Below, piece after piece: positions 1 through 9,607 of a stretch of 64,000 nucleotides of DNA. Within the stretch, counting starts at the first letter, position 1. Every line of letters begins with the position of its first letter. The stretch lies in the NCBI GenBank assembly GCA_016713405.1, contig JADJPF010000006.1, positions 1-64,000 on the forward strand, written 5' to 3'. The position numbers and the translations under genes are program-made. This DNA is from Blastocatellia bacterium (lineage in GTDB: Bacteria > Acidobacteriota > Blastocatellia > Chloracidobacteriales > JADJPF01). The notes under the pieces were generated by a model, which worked only from the letters and a program-made list of their open reading frames with translations, was not told the origin of the DNA and searched no databases.

Positions 1-1996
1 TTTGGTGTTGGTACAACATCGGTTTTAGCTAGAGTTGATGCCCAAGTAACACCTAGTGATCGGCTAACTGTACGATATAACTTTGGTGGTGGCTATAATG
101 GGCAGTTTGAACCCTTTGGCGGGCGTTTTGGACAAACTAATAGTGCTATTGAACGTGTTAGGGACAACTCTATAGCCATCAATAATACTTATATTAATAC
201 AGGGTTAAATTTAACTAATGAAACTCGCTTTTTATATGGCAATCGTAGCCAACGAGTTGCTGCTATTGATAACGGGCCTACGGTTGATATTGTTGATTCT
301 GGTACTAGTAATGTTTTGGACGTAATGTATTTACTCCACAAATTAGAGAAGAAAGAATCTATCAAATTGTTAATAATGTCACCTTAAACCGAGGCATTAA
401 CCAAATAAAATTTGGCGTAGATTATAACTACATTGGCGCACCTGAAGGGAAATCAAGTTTTAGTTTACTAATTCTGGAATTGCTTTTTCCAACCACTTGA
501 TTTTCTGCTCTTGCAGGAATCACTCAGGACTGCCTAGTTTTACCCCTATAGAAGCCTTAGATCCCACTGCTCGTAGTCCTCAACAACAAGCTTTTCTTCA
601 ACTAGCAGCGGCTCAAGCCCCTTTATTGTTTCCAGGTTTTCCAAGTAATTTTCCTCTTACTAGTAGTTCTTTGCCTATAGCCTTTGCTCAAAGTTTTGGT
701 AATTTAAGACAATCTGTTCCTGCTTCTTTATTTGCTGCTTTTGTTCAAAATGACATTAAAATAAGCTCAAATCTCTTGATTAAAACAGGTATACGCTATG
801 ACATAAATCGTATACGTTTTACCCCTAATAATAATGGGAATGTCAGCCCTAGGTTAGCAATTTCTTATCGCCCAAGTAAGATTGAAAAATTAAATCTACG
901 AGCATCTTATGGTCTTTATTTTGGAAGTGCTGTATTTGGATCAGCAGTAATTGCTGGTCAAAGCCAAAGAGGTCAATTTCAGTTACCAGTATCTCTATTT
1001 CCTTTTTCAATTATTCCTTTTTCTCAACCTGGCAACCGTTTCCCTATTTCAGATACTATTCCTTCAAACTTCCAATTTATTCCACAATTAGCACTTTCTT
1101 TTCAATATGACCCAAATTTACGTAATAGCTATAGTCAACAAGTTAGTGCAGGATTTGATTATTTAATTAATAATCAGACCTTATTTTCTGCTAATTATAA
1201 TTATGTAAGAGGGTTAAAATTATTTGCTGCTCGTCGTATTAATCCAGTAGTGCGACCAGTGCCAAATTCAGTTATTGAAAGCCGCGTGACAGGTAGAGTT
1301 GACCCAACTCGTGGAGATGTCACTGAGTTTCAATCTGCTTTTGATAGCTATTATCATGGATTAACTATCCTATTTGAACGTAGGTTTACTAGTAAAGTAG
1401 GGATATTTATGAGTTATACTTTGTCTAAAACTATAGATAATTTATTTGATATTCGTACAGATACAGCAGATACAGCAGTAGATACATTAAGCCCAGGTAA
1501 TGAACGCGGTCTTTCTATTCAAGATGTCCGAAACCGTTTTATACTCTCTGGAAATTGGAAACTAGATTACACTAAAAATCCACTCCTAAGAGATTTCCAA
1601 GTTTCTAGTATTATTACTTTAGAATCTGGAAGACCTTATAATTTATTGGCTGGTACAGACTTAAATATGAATGGTGATCAAGGAGATCGTCCTTTAGTTG
1701 GCGGTGTACCTATAGGACGCAATCAAGGTATTACCCCGGGTTTTACTAATGTTGATCTACGGTTATTTCGTAGTGTAAAAATCAAGGAAAACTACCAAGT
1801 CCAAGCATTTATTGAAGGATTTAATATATTTAACCAATTTAATGTTGCTCGATTTGGCAATCTTTTTCTGCCTGATTCTAATGGTAATTTTAACTTACCA
1901 GCAAAAGATGGTCGTCGGTTTAGTTTACCTAAAGAAAGATTTTTAAGTGCTTTTTCTCCTAGACAATTTCAATTTGGAGTTAAACTACTCTTTTAA
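1..1996 (+). CDS. TonB-dependent receptor, Oar-like, C-terminal part (frameshifted)
   Basis: This is the beta-barrel part of an outer-membrane TonB-dependent receptor; the N-terminal signal, regulatory and plug regions lie beyond the left edge. Barrel strands are visible throughout (for example GIRYDINR near 790), and the protein ends in FQFGVKLLF with the terminal Phe usual for outer-membrane barrels. The coding sense moves between frames: frame 1 to about 313, frame 3 to about 463, short switches, then frame 2 from about 529. Adding one T at 314-317, 464-466, 484-488 and 501-504 and one G at 527-528 gives one continuous barrel that reads FFQPLDFSALAGITQGLPSF across the worst stretch. Five one-base losses in homopolymers suggest sequencing error more than decay, although a true pseudogene cannot be excluded. 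The substrate is unknown. A complete paralogue lies at 59117-62240. Confidence 0.85.
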
Positions 1997-2009
1997 AACA
2001 TAGCTAAAT

Positions 2010-2043
2010 AAAACAAGCCTCAAAATATTTTGTGGCTTGTTTT
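2010..2043. terminator. Bidirectional hairpin terminator between TonB receptor and mglA
   Basis: AAAACAAGCC (2010-2019) pairs perfectly with GGCTTGTTTT (2034-2043), and the AT-rich loop can pair further. A and T runs on the two sides let it terminate both convergent genes. Confidence 0.75.
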
Positions 2044-2054
2044 AGATACTTTGT

Positions 2055-2672
2055 TTAAATACTAGCAAATCTTTGGACTTTTTTCTCGCTTCCTTTTTTT
2101 AGATCACCTAAAACTTGCTTAGTAATTTCTTTTAATGTGTCATAAACTCCAATCCCTTTATGGGCTACAGATTCAACAACTGGTTCACCTTTACGAACTA
2201 ATTCATGTTTTAAGTAATCAACAGGTAATGCAGTTTTTAGATCACGTTTATTTAATTGAAGTACATAAGGCATAGTTGCTAAATCATATCCTTGTTGACC
2301 AAGGTTATTTTCTAGGTTCCAAATAGATTCAATATTGGCATCCATTCTCTCAAATTGACTATCTGCAACAAATACAACTCCATCTGTACCACGTAAAATC
2401 AATTTACGGGAAGCATCATAAAAAACTTGTCCTGGTACGGTATAAAGATGAAGTTTTGTTCTAAAACCTTTAACTGATCCTAATTCTAGTGGAAGAAAAT
2501 CAAAAAAAAGCGTTCGTTCAGTTTCTGTAGCTAAACTAATTAATTTACCTTTGGCCTGGGGTGCTGCTGTATCATAAATATAACTAACATTTGTAGTTTT
2601 GCCCCCTAGCCCAGGCCCATAATAAATAATCTTACAATTAATTTCGCGTGCTGGATAATTTATAAATGCCAT
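2055..2672 (-). CDS. mglA: MglA-type Ras-like GTPase
   Basis: Small Ras-like GTPase of the MglA family, which sets cell polarity and drives gliding or type IV pilus motility in myxobacteria and relatives. At 205 residues it is the usual length. The P-loop GPGLGGKTT is at residues 19-27, the MglA-type PM3 motif TVPG replaces the DxxG of other Ras proteins, and NKRD is the guanine-specificity motif. The sequence LISLATETERTLFFDFLP is strongly conserved in the family. The start is supported by a GGAGGGG ribosome-binding site five bases upstream. No mglB (GAP) partner is visible in the window. A Ser/Thr kinase lies upstream on the same strand and a pilin-like gene lies divergently at 5242, which fits a motility role. 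Confidence 0.93.
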   Translation of the reverse strand: MAFINYPAREINCKIIYYGPGLGGKTTNVSYIYDTAAPQAKGKLISLATETERTLFFDFLPLELGSVKGFRTKLHLYTVPGQVFYDASRKLILRGTDGVVFVADSQFERMDANIESIWNLENNLGQQGYDLATMPYVLQLNKRDLKTALPVDYLKHELVRKGEPVVESVAHKGIGVYDTLKEITKQVLGDLKKGSEKKVQRFASI

Positions 2673-2687
2673 AATTTCCCCTCCCCC

Positions 2688-2709
2688 TTAGTTGTTTGCA
2701 AACAACTAA
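2688..2709. promoter_or_regulatory. 22-bp perfect palindrome upstream of mglA
   Basis: TTAGTTGTTTG at 2688-2698 is followed directly by its exact reverse complement at 2699-2709, with no spacer. It sits just 5' of the mglA ribosome-binding site. A gapless palindrome is a poor RNA hairpin, so binding by a dimeric repressor is the likelier role; that is inference. Confidence 0.5.
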
Positions 2710-2843
2710 ATTTGTTAGTGTTGAGTTAGTTAACAATTGCTAATTTTTAGCATAGTTAATAAAAAGAGCCTCTTACACCAACTTACAAATACTATTTTGA
2801 GAAGAGAAATTTCAATTCCTAAGAGTAGAAAATTTTAAGGCAT

Positions 2844-4148
2844 TCAATGTAAAAATTTACTTTTACTAAACTGAATATAAGAAGATTGCTTATAGAGATA
2901 TACAGAGTTATTTTCAAGAAACTTCTTATTTTTTATATAATTAAACTCTGCTATAACATCCTCATCACTAATATTTTCAATATCTATTTTAGTAATATCT
3001 TTTTTAGCATGTTTTTTTGTTTCTTTTTTATCTAAATTATCTAAGCTATTAACAACTACAGTTTCATTAAGACGCTTTATTTTACTAATTGTTTTTAATT
3101 TATTTATTGGTTTTCTTTCTTTTATTTTACTTTTTTTGTATAAAAACTTGTTGAGAAAAATTTTAGAGTTTAATGGTAGTGATACTAAATTATCCTTTTT
3201 AATATTAGGTGCTATATAGTTATTATTAAAATAATTTACTTTTTGGTTTTCTATTTTGCTATCAAGTTCATTACGAGTAATTAAAAGCTCATCTAAGACT
3301 TCTTGTATTGATTGAGTGCGGTTATCTGGATTTTTCTGCATTATTTTTGCTAAAAGCTGTCGCAGACGAGTAGGCACTTCTTCTGATAATTCTGTTGGAT
3401 TACTAAAAACAACCTGATAGAGTGATTGCATATCATCTTCTTCATCAAAAGCTAGACGATGGCTTAAAAGTTCATAAAATACTGAGCCAAAAGAAAAAAT
3501 ATCTGAACGACAATCTAATTCCTTACCTCGAGCCTGTTCAGGTGACATATAACGAGGAGTTCCAATAACTAAACCTATTTTAGTTTCAAATTTGCTAAGA
3601 TTTTCTTTTTCACTAACAGGTTTAGCTAAACCAAAATCTAAAATTTTTAAGTATCCATCTTTACGTAATATAAAATTATCTAGTTTTAAGTCACGATGAA
3701 TAATACCTGCATTGTGCATAGCTAAAAGTCCTTGTGCTAGCTGTATAGCTATATCTAAGGCTAAAGCTAAATTCATTTTGTTATCATTAAGCACTTCTCT
3801 TAAAGTTTGTCCATCTACATACTCCATTATCAAAAATGGTTTTTCATTTTCTATAACTATATCATAAATACTTAATATATTTGGATGGTTAAGAGCCGAA
3901 GCCATTTGAGCTTCTCTAAAAAATCTAGCTTTACGCTCACTATTAAGAAAATTGCTTTGGGATAAAGTTTTTACTGCTACTAAACGATTAAGATGCAGAT
4001 CTTTAGCTAAATAAACTTGTCCCATTCCTCCACAACCCAATAATTCTATAATTTCATATTTATCAACAATCACTGTTCCAAAATCAATAAAACTATCATC
4101 TTCAACATAGCCTGCATAAGTATTTCCAATATTATTAGAGTTTTTCAT
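2844..4148 (-). CDS. Ser/Thr protein kinase (PknB/Hanks type), cytosolic
   Basis: Hanks-type Ser/Thr kinase of 434 residues. The kinase domain occupies about residues 28-290 and has all main motifs: glycine loop LGCGGMG, VAVKT (ATP-binding Lys), HRDLKLDN catalytic loop, DFGLA and SPEQA. The roughly 140-residue C-terminal tail is rich in Lys, Asn and Ile, has no clear membrane segment and no PASTA or repeat domain, and may be a docking or disordered region. It therefore looks cytosolic, unlike the receptor kinase at 23162-25979. It is the gene upstream of mglA (about 170 bases apart) and may phosphorylate motility or envelope proteins; that target is a guess. The start ATG at 4148 has an AAGGAAG ribosome-binding site. 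Confidence 0.92.
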   Translation of the reverse strand: MKNSNNIGNTYAGYVEDDSFIDFGTVIVDKYEIIELLGCGGMGQVYLAKDLHLNRLVAVKTLSQSNFLNSERKARFFREAQMASALNHPNILSIYDIVIENEKPFLIMEYVDGQTLREVLNDNKMNLALALDIAIQLAQGLLAMHNAGIIHRDLKLDNFILRKDGYLKILDFGLAKPVSEKENLSKFETKIGLVIGTPRYMSPEQARGKELDCRSDIFSFGSVFYELLSHRLAFDEEDDMQSLYQVVFSNPTELSEEVPTRLRQLLAKIMQKNPDNRTQSIQEVLDELLITRNELDSKIENQKVNYFNNNYIAPNIKKDNLVSLPLNSKIFLNKFLYKKSKIKERKPINKLKTISKIKRLNETVVVNSLDNLDKKETKKHAKKDITKIDIENISDEDVIAEFNYIKNKKFLENNSVYLYKQSSYIQFSKSKFLH

Positions 4149-4512
4149 AAAACTTCCTTTAAGAACCTAATTATTTTTTGGAATGTTTTTTTTTAGTATG
4201 ATTTTACTAAGACGCAAACTTTTTCTAAATCTATACAAATAATTAAAAAATTTTTTCCTAGATTATTTTAATCTATACAGAAGTATCTAAACTCAGTATT
4301 TACACATAGTTATTTAACTTTGCATATTTACTTATAAATTAAACAAATGATACAAAATTTTTACATAAAGAAGGTTTTTAATTCTTTATCTTGTCTATTC
4401 TATGAGTTACAATAATTTTTCCTGCAACCAAAAATTATTGCTAAAGCACAACTATATTAAAACTATTTAATCAATATCATTTTAATTTTATTAACTATAT
4501 TAAGGAGTTATA
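4149..4512. other. Divergent intergenic region, 364 bp
   Basis: Very AT-rich spacer between the divergent kinase and the secreted-protein cluster. It must hold promoters in both directions, but no consensus -35/-10 pair stands out. No small ORF or RNA structure is convincing. Confidence 0.5.
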
Positions 4513-5172
4513 ATGAGGCAACTTTATTTAACCTTATTTTTAACCTTAGCCTGTATTGACATAAGCTTAGCACAAGAAAAATCCAAAAGCTTAACAATGG
4601 ATGATGTATCTCCATCACAAACTAGCACTACAACAAGTTCATCAGATACTTCAACAAACAAAACAAATTCTAAAACCTCTAAAACTTCTAAAACTCCATC
4701 AAATGATCCATTAGAAAATATTTGGCAAGATAGAATGAATGAAGCTGAGTTAAAAGTTCTAACGGCTCAACTTAGAAGTGAGCTTGCTAGTAGAAGTTCA
4801 GATTCTGTAATAGAGTTAAACCGTCAAAGACAATTTATGACTGAACTTGCTAGTGAAGGTGACAAAAAAAACTATAAAGCTGAAAAATCTTTGGAAGTTA
4901 CCTATCGAGAACGTTACGTTAAATTACGAATAGAAATGATAGAAGAAGCGCGTATTGATCCTAGTGCTAGTGAAACCCAGTTACTTTATGTGGATGCAAA
5001 GAAATCTCGTAAGAAAAAACTTAAAACTCCTAGAGGACAAAATATCCCAAACCTTGATACAAAAGCAGTAAAAGTTCATCAAACCAAAATGGATAAGCTA
5101 ATAGCTAAAATGGAAGACCTAGCAGAAGAAGGAAGACGCGCAGGAATGCCAGCAAAAATTTTTGAAGACTAA
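4513..5172 (+). CDS. Secreted protein of unknown function, first gene of the pilin/nuclease cluster
   Basis: I do not recognise this 219-residue protein. It starts with a signal peptide (hydrophobic to about residue 18, likely cut after SLAQ or nearby). Residues 25-65 are rich in Ser, Thr, Lys and Asp and look disordered. The rest (about 70-219) is charged and helical, probably coiled coil, with many Glu, Lys and Arg and no Cys. A strong AAGGAG site at 4501-4506 fixes the start. It lies 69 bases upstream of the pilin-like gene and is probably co-transcribed with it. A periplasmic or surface accessory role is possible but not shown. Confidence 0.7.
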   Translation: MRQLYLTLFLTLACIDISLAQEKSKSLTMDDVSPSQTSTTTSSSDTSTNKTNSKTSKTSKTPSNDPLENIWQDRMNEAELKVLTAQLRSELASRSSDSVIELNRQRQFMTELASEGDKKNYKAEKSLEVTYRERYVKLRIEMIEEARIDPSASETQLLYVDAKKSRKKKLKTPRGQNIPNLDTKAVKVHQTKMDKLIAKMEDLAEEGRRAGMPAKIFED

Positions 5173-5241
5173 TAAAAAAAAAAATCTAAATTCTCTTAAT
5201 TAAATAACTTTTAATATTTTCAATATTTTAAGGAGATACAA

Positions 5242-5757
5242 ATGTTAAAAGCCTCATCTCAAAAAGGATTCTCTCTACTTGAAATACTTTTAGTCGTAGT
5301 TCTTTTAGGCATTCTTACAGCTATTGCTGTTCCTAATTTAATTACTGCACGAAAAGCAGCACATGAAGGAAGGGCAATTGCTCATCTTAAAACTCTAAAT
5401 AATGTTCAAGCTTTGTATTATCAAAGTCATGATAAATTTGCAATTATAGATAATCTTTATAAAAGTGATTTACTGGCCCCAGGACAATTTATAAGAAATG
5501 TTAATAATAGTAATGGTGCAACAGAAATAATATCTGATGGTTTTTATGACTATAGTTTCCGCTATACGGCTGATGCTATGGCTTATACATTAGATGCTGA
5601 TCCTAAAACAAATCTACGTAGTAGTTATAGATATTTTAGATACCGTGCTAGTCGTGCTACTACAGGTGGTGCAGGTGGTGTAGGAGAACTTATTTTATTT
5701 GCTTTACCAAGACCTGATTCGCCACCAACTTCAGCTTATAAAATTTTTAATCCATAA
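5242..5757 (+). CDS. Type IV pilin-like / pseudopilin protein
   Basis: Prepilin-like protein of 171 residues. The leader ends QKGFSLLEI, so prepilin peptidase would cut between Gly9 and Phe10, and Glu at mature position 5 is present. A hydrophobic assembly helix (LLEILLVVVLLGILTAIAVP) follows. The rest is a small globular domain with Tyr- and Gly-rich stretches and no Cys pair. Such proteins build type IV pili, type II secretion pseudopili or DNA-uptake fibres. No assembly ATPase, secretin or peptidase gene is nearby, so it would depend on machinery elsewhere. The SD AAGGAG is eight bases before the ATG. The nucleases just downstream hint at a DNA-handling fibre, which is inference. Confidence 0.88.
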   Translation: MLKASSQKGFSLLEILLVVVLLGILTAIAVPNLITARKAAHEGRAIAHLKTLNNVQALYYQSHDKFAIIDNLYKSDLLAPGQFIRNVNNSNGATEIISDGFYDYSFRYTADAMAYTLDADPKTNLRSSYRYFRYRASRATTGGAGGVGELILFALPRPDSPPTSAYKIFNP

Positions 5758-5777
5758 AAATTATTGAGGAATTAATC

Positions 5778-7004
5778 ATGTCTTTTATGACTAGATTTAT
5801 AGTAATTTTTTTTGCACTAATTTTTATTACTTCTGCCCAAGCTCAAATTTCTAAATCCAATAAACCTACTTCTAGCACTAGTTCAACAACAACTAATAAG
5901 CCTATTGAAGTTGATTTTGGGCAAAAAGCCACAAATGTTAATACTATCGTTTTTTATAATTTAATTCGTTTTTTTGATTCTGCAAAAACTTCTCTTTATG
6001 GTTCTGCTCATGAAATAGATATGATTGCTGTAGCAGAAAAGCTTATTGAACGTGCAGAAGCCGGTGTTGATGTCCAAGTAGTTGTTGAGTCCAGATGGCT
6101 AACTTTACCTAAAAATAGTGCTTCTGTAAATTTATTAAAAAATAGTAAAGTAAAGCTTATACCTGATACTAAAAAATCTGGCCTTATGCACAATAAATTT
6201 TTTATTGCTGATGGAAAAAGAGTTTGGACAGGCTCAACAAATTTAACAGAACATTGTTTGCTATTTAATTACAACAATGGTGTTTGGGTAGAAGATGCAA
6301 AAGTAGCTCAAAATTTCCTTACAGAATTTTATGAACAACGTGAAGGAAAATTTGGCAAAAAAGGTTCAGGTAAACCAAATACTCCTTACCCTTCACTTAC
6401 AATAGGCTCTGCACGTGTATTTACTTATTTTAGCCCTGAAGATACTCCAATACCTCAAATAGTTTCGTTAATTACCCGTGCTAAAAAAAGTGTAGATATA
6501 ATGTGTTTTGTTTTTTCTTCTCAAGAAATTTCTGAATCTCTGATTGCAGCACATAAACGAGGAGTTAAAATTAGGGTGCTTTTTGATAATAGCTTTAGCT
6601 CTCCTGGCTCTACGGCTCGCTGGCGTTATGTTCCATTTAAGACATTGGGCGAAGCTGGAATAACGGTCAAATATGATGATGAAGCAGCCAAAATACACCA
6701 CAAATTAGTTATTGTTGATAGTATAGAAGTTCTAACAGGTAGTTTTAATTTATCTAACAATGCAGCTAAATCAAATGATGAGAATTTGTTAATAATTGCT
6801 TCTGCTGAAATAGGAGATATTTATCAAAAAGAGTTTGATCGTCTTTGGGATTTTTTTAATGGCGATCCTGGAGAAGAAGTAGTTCCAGATGAAGAAGACC
6901 TTGAAAATGGTGCAGACCCAGCACCTACAAAAACAGATGACGACGATGACGACAATAAAGAGAACAAACCAGAAACCAAAGAAAATAAGCCAAATCTGGA
7001 GTAA
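5778..7004 (+). CDS. Secreted phospholipase D-family protein, probable nuclease
   Basis: 408-residue protein with a signal peptide (to about residue 22) and two PLD catalytic HxK(x)4D motifs: HNKFFIADG with GSTN about residue 140, and HHKLVIVDS with GSFN about residue 310. Two motifs in one chain form one active site. Bacterial secreted members of this size (Nuc-like, cardiolipin-synthase-like) cut DNA or phospholipids. The SNase and ComEC-like genes immediately downstream favour nuclease. The last 45 residues form a very acidic, low-complexity tail with a run of Asp, likely disordered. The start has a GAGGAA site. Only three bases separate it from the next gene, so the two are translationally linked. 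Confidence 0.88.
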   Translation: MSFMTRFIVIFFALIFITSAQAQISKSNKPTSSTSSTTTNKPIEVDFGQKATNVNTIVFYNLIRFFDSAKTSLYGSAHEIDMIAVAEKLIERAEAGVDVQVVVESRWLTLPKNSASVNLLKNSKVKLIPDTKKSGLMHNKFFIADGKRVWTGSTNLTEHCLLFNYNNGVWVEDAKVAQNFLTEFYEQREGKFGKKGSGKPNTPYPSLTIGSARVFTYFSPEDTPIPQIVSLITRAKKSVDIMCFVFSSQEISESLIAAHKRGVKIRVLFDNSFSSPGSTARWRYVPFKTLGEAGITVKYDDEAAKIHHKLVIVDSIEVLTGSFNLSNNAAKSNDENLLIIASAEIGDIYQKEFDRLWDFFNGDPGEEVVPDEEDLENGADPAPTKTDDDDDDNKENKPETKENKPNLE

Positions 7005-7007
7005 AAA

Positions 7008-7781
7008 ATGTTAAGAAAAATAACAAGATTTTTAATCACTTTTTTATTAATTTTTTCAACTACTTTTACTACATTTGAAATAAATCTTTTTGCTCAAGAA
7101 ACTTCTAAAAAGACAATTCAGCAGGGCTTCCAAGCAGAAGTTATTAAAGTTGTTGATGGAGATACAATTAAAATACGACGTAACGGCGCACATAAACAAG
7201 AAACTATTAGACTTATAGGTATTGAGGCACCAGAAGTTTCATCACGTGAGCAAACAGGACAAGAACCATTTGGAGTTATGGCACAACAACATTTGTCAGT
7301 TGCTATAACTCGTAGAATTATAAGAATTGAACAAGACGTTCAAAAAGAGGCTGAAACAGGGGAAATTCTTGGTTATGTTTGGCTTGATGATAAGTTGATG
7401 AATGAAGAGATGTTAAAGTCTGGTTTAGCAGTTTTAGCAACAACTCCGCCAAATGTAAAATATGTTGAGCGATTTCAAACTGCCCAAACAACTGCCCGTG
7501 AGCAAAAGAAAGCTATCTGGAATCCAGACGCACCACTAACACAAAGCCCAAGCGAGTTTCGCAGTAATAAGCGAGAAGCAACCGCCGCACAAAGTGAAAA
7601 AGAATCTGAACTAGAAATTCCTGACTATATAGCAGGTTGTATTGTTGGTAATCGCAAAACTAAAAAATTCCACGTTCCCGAAGGTCGCTATTACAATCAA
7701 GCTAAAGATTCAAAAAACAGAGTATTTTTTAAAACCGCTGCTGATGCTGAAAAATCAGGCTATACAAAGTCGGCTCGCTAA
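7008..7781 (+). CDS. Secreted SNase-like (thermonuclease) protein with Ada-like C-terminal domain
   Basis: 257 residues. A signal peptide ends near LFAQE (about residue 28). The staphylococcal-nuclease fold covers about 42-170, with VVDGDTIKI and RLIGIEAPE (Asp21, Arg35 and Glu43 of the S. aureus enzyme, by family knowledge). The second catalytic arginine, normally in a GRxLAY motif, is replaced: the sequence reads GEILGY, so activity may be lowered or altered. The last 45 residues (GNRKTKKFHVPEG...) resemble the small Ada-type metal-binding domain often fused to secreted nucleases, but the metal cysteines are largely missing. The start follows GGAG. It is the third gene of the probable DNA-processing cluster. 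Confidence 0.87.
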   Translation: MLRKITRFLITFLLIFSTTFTTFEINLFAQETSKKTIQQGFQAEVIKVVDGDTIKIRRNGAHKQETIRLIGIEAPEVSSREQTGQEPFGVMAQQHLSVAITRRIIRIEQDVQKEAETGEILGYVWLDDKLMNEEMLKSGLAVLATTPPNVKYVERFQTAQTTAREQKKAIWNPDAPLTQSPSEFRSNKREATAAQSEKESELEIPDYIAGCIVGNRKTKKFHVPEGRYYNQAKDSKNRVFFKTAADAEKSGYTKSAR

Positions 7782-7795
7782 GATTTTATAAACTT

Positions 7796-9538
7796 ATGAA
7801 AACCACAATTACTATAGACCTAAAAAAAATAATCCCTGTTTCCCTTTTTCTAGTCCTTATAATTGCTTTACTAGCAAACAAAGCTTATAAAGACACTTCT
7901 AGTGCTGCTACAAACACTTCTGTTGTAACAACTTCCACAGCTTTACAGCCAACAACTACATTTATTACTGGCACAAAATGGGTGCCAGGCACATTTGAAA
8001 TTCACCATATTTATGTTGGTCAAGGTGATTCTGTGCTGTTTATTTCACCTAGTGGAAAAACCTTACTTTATGATATTGGTGAACGTGATTGGCCTTTGCA
8101 TGAAAATGCTCAATTAGTTTCTGAGTATATAGAGCAAGTTACAGGAAAAAAACAGGTTGATTATCTTGTCCTAAGCCATTACCACCAGGATCACGTAGGC
8201 AATAGCAAAGTTACTGAAAACGGTGGACGTTATGATGGGGGGATTTTTTGGCTGCTTAAAAACCGGAAGCTAAAAATAGGCAAAGTAATTGATAGAGGTT
8301 TTGAACCAATACTTCCCAAAACTCCAATAGCAGTAAAATATAAAGAATTTGCAGAAAGTGAAGACGGCCAAAAACTACTTACTAGAGAAACCGCCCGTTT
8401 AGGTGTAGGTCAAATTGATTTAGGTAAAGAACTAATTGTTGATGTAGTTGCAGTTAATGGAAAAACTCATAAAGATGGCAAAGAAATCATAGTTCTTCCA
8501 GAATCAGAAATTAAAGCCGATCCTCCACCATCAGAAAACGACTTATCTTTATGCCTAAAAATATCCTGGAATGATTTTGAATATTTTATAGGTGGGGATC
8601 TCTCAGGCCAAGAACATACTTCCAAATATGGCTATAAATATCATGACGTTGAAAGCGGTATAACTGATGCTATTGGAAACGTGGAAGTTTACCGAGTAAG
8701 TCATCATGGCTCAGATCATTCAAGTAATGAAAAATTTGTAAATGCTTTAGATCCTGAAGTTTCCATTAACTCTTCTGGTACAGCTAATCGATTTGGGCAT
8801 CCTCGCCAAAGCGTAGTTGATCGGCTACTTGCAACAGGAGATCTTTTTATTACTTCTAAAGAAGGTGGTGTGTCTACAGCACAATATAAACGCGCTGTAG
8901 AAGGTGGAACTTCAATTATTAGAGTGTTTAACCAAGGTTATAACTATGAAGTTTCAATGGTTAGGTCTTATCGTAGTTTTTCTGAAAAGGACGAGGAAAA
9001 ACAATTAGATAAAATCCTGGATTATGAACAAGATCGGGTTCGTTATGAAGAAGCCACAGGAACACGAAAAATAGAAGAAAATGATGAAGGAATGGAATCA
9101 GGAGATGTAAAAGCTGGAACTAGTGGACTTAAAGAAAAAGGGGAAGCTATGGGAAAGGCTGCTAAAGAGCCTGACCTTAGCAATGAACCTAAAGAAAAAA
9201 ATGGCTTTCCACGCCTTAGAGCTAAAGAACATAGTAAGTTACAAGAGTATATTGGTAAGAAAATTTATGTTTGGGGAAAAGTTACCTCTACATTTACTCC
9301 TGCTTCAAATAAAGTAAAATTCTTAAATATAGATACTGAAGACTTAAAACAGTCTTTTACTGTAGTAATTTTTAACAAAGACTGGCCTAATTTTTTTGAA
9401 ACTCCTGGCGTAGGTGATCCTTGTAAGTATTACCAAGGTAAATGGATTGAGCTTAGTGGTTTAATAATAGCTTATGAACCTGGTGAAAAAAACAAGGAAA
9501 AAAGCAAGACAGATGAAGCAGATAAAGCAAAAAACTAG
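7796..9538 (+). CDS. ComEC/Rec2-like metallo-beta-lactamase protein with C-terminal OB fold
   Basis: 580 residues: a single N-terminal membrane anchor (about 12-30), a metallo-beta-lactamase domain (about 60-390), a charged linker, and an OB-like domain (about 480-560). The metal motif is SHYHQDHVGN, followed by GGDLSG, SHHGSDHSS and GTANRFGHP; the last is the signature of the C-terminal nuclease domain of ComEC, which degrades the non-transported strand during DNA uptake. There is no ComEC channel here, so it is a free-standing version facing the periplasm or outside. The OB-like part (KIYVWGKVTSTF...FTVVIFNKDW) resembles nucleic-acid-binding OB folds. It fits the nuclease genes before it. 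No strong ribosome-binding site was seen, so translation may be coupled. Confidence 0.85.
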   Translation: MKTTITIDLKKIIPVSLFLVLIIALLANKAYKDTSSAATNTSVVTTSTALQPTTTFITGTKWVPGTFEIHHIYVGQGDSVLFISPSGKTLLYDIGERDWPLHENAQLVSEYIEQVTGKKQVDYLVLSHYHQDHVGNSKVTENGGRYDGGIFWLLKNRKLKIGKVIDRGFEPILPKTPIAVKYKEFAESEDGQKLLTRETARLGVGQIDLGKELIVDVVAVNGKTHKDGKEIIVLPESEIKADPPPSENDLSLCLKISWNDFEYFIGGDLSGQEHTSKYGYKYHDVESGITDAIGNVEVYRVSHHGSDHSSNEKFVNALDPEVSINSSGTANRFGHPRQSVVDRLLATGDLFITSKEGGVSTAQYKRAVEGGTSIIRVFNQGYNYEVSMVRSYRSFSEKDEEKQLDKILDYEQDRVRYEEATGTRKIEENDEGMESGDVKAGTSGLKEKGEAMGKAAKEPDLSNEPKEKNGFPRLRAKEHSKLQEYIGKKIYVWGKVTSTFTPASNKVKFLNIDTEDLKQSFTVVIFNKDWPNFFETPGVGDPCKYYQGKWIELSGLIIAYEPGEKNKEKSKTDEADKAKN

Positions 9539-9607
9539 AAATGATTATTTCTAGGCCAGATCAAATAGAAGTTCTTCCTTTCCGTGAAGAAAACCGCTAG
9601 AGGCCCT

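Noticed and set aside
497..1996. Independent 499-residue protein starting at TTG 497
   Set aside because: The first residues are out-of-frame translation; the sequence is the continuation of the receptor barrel from position 1.
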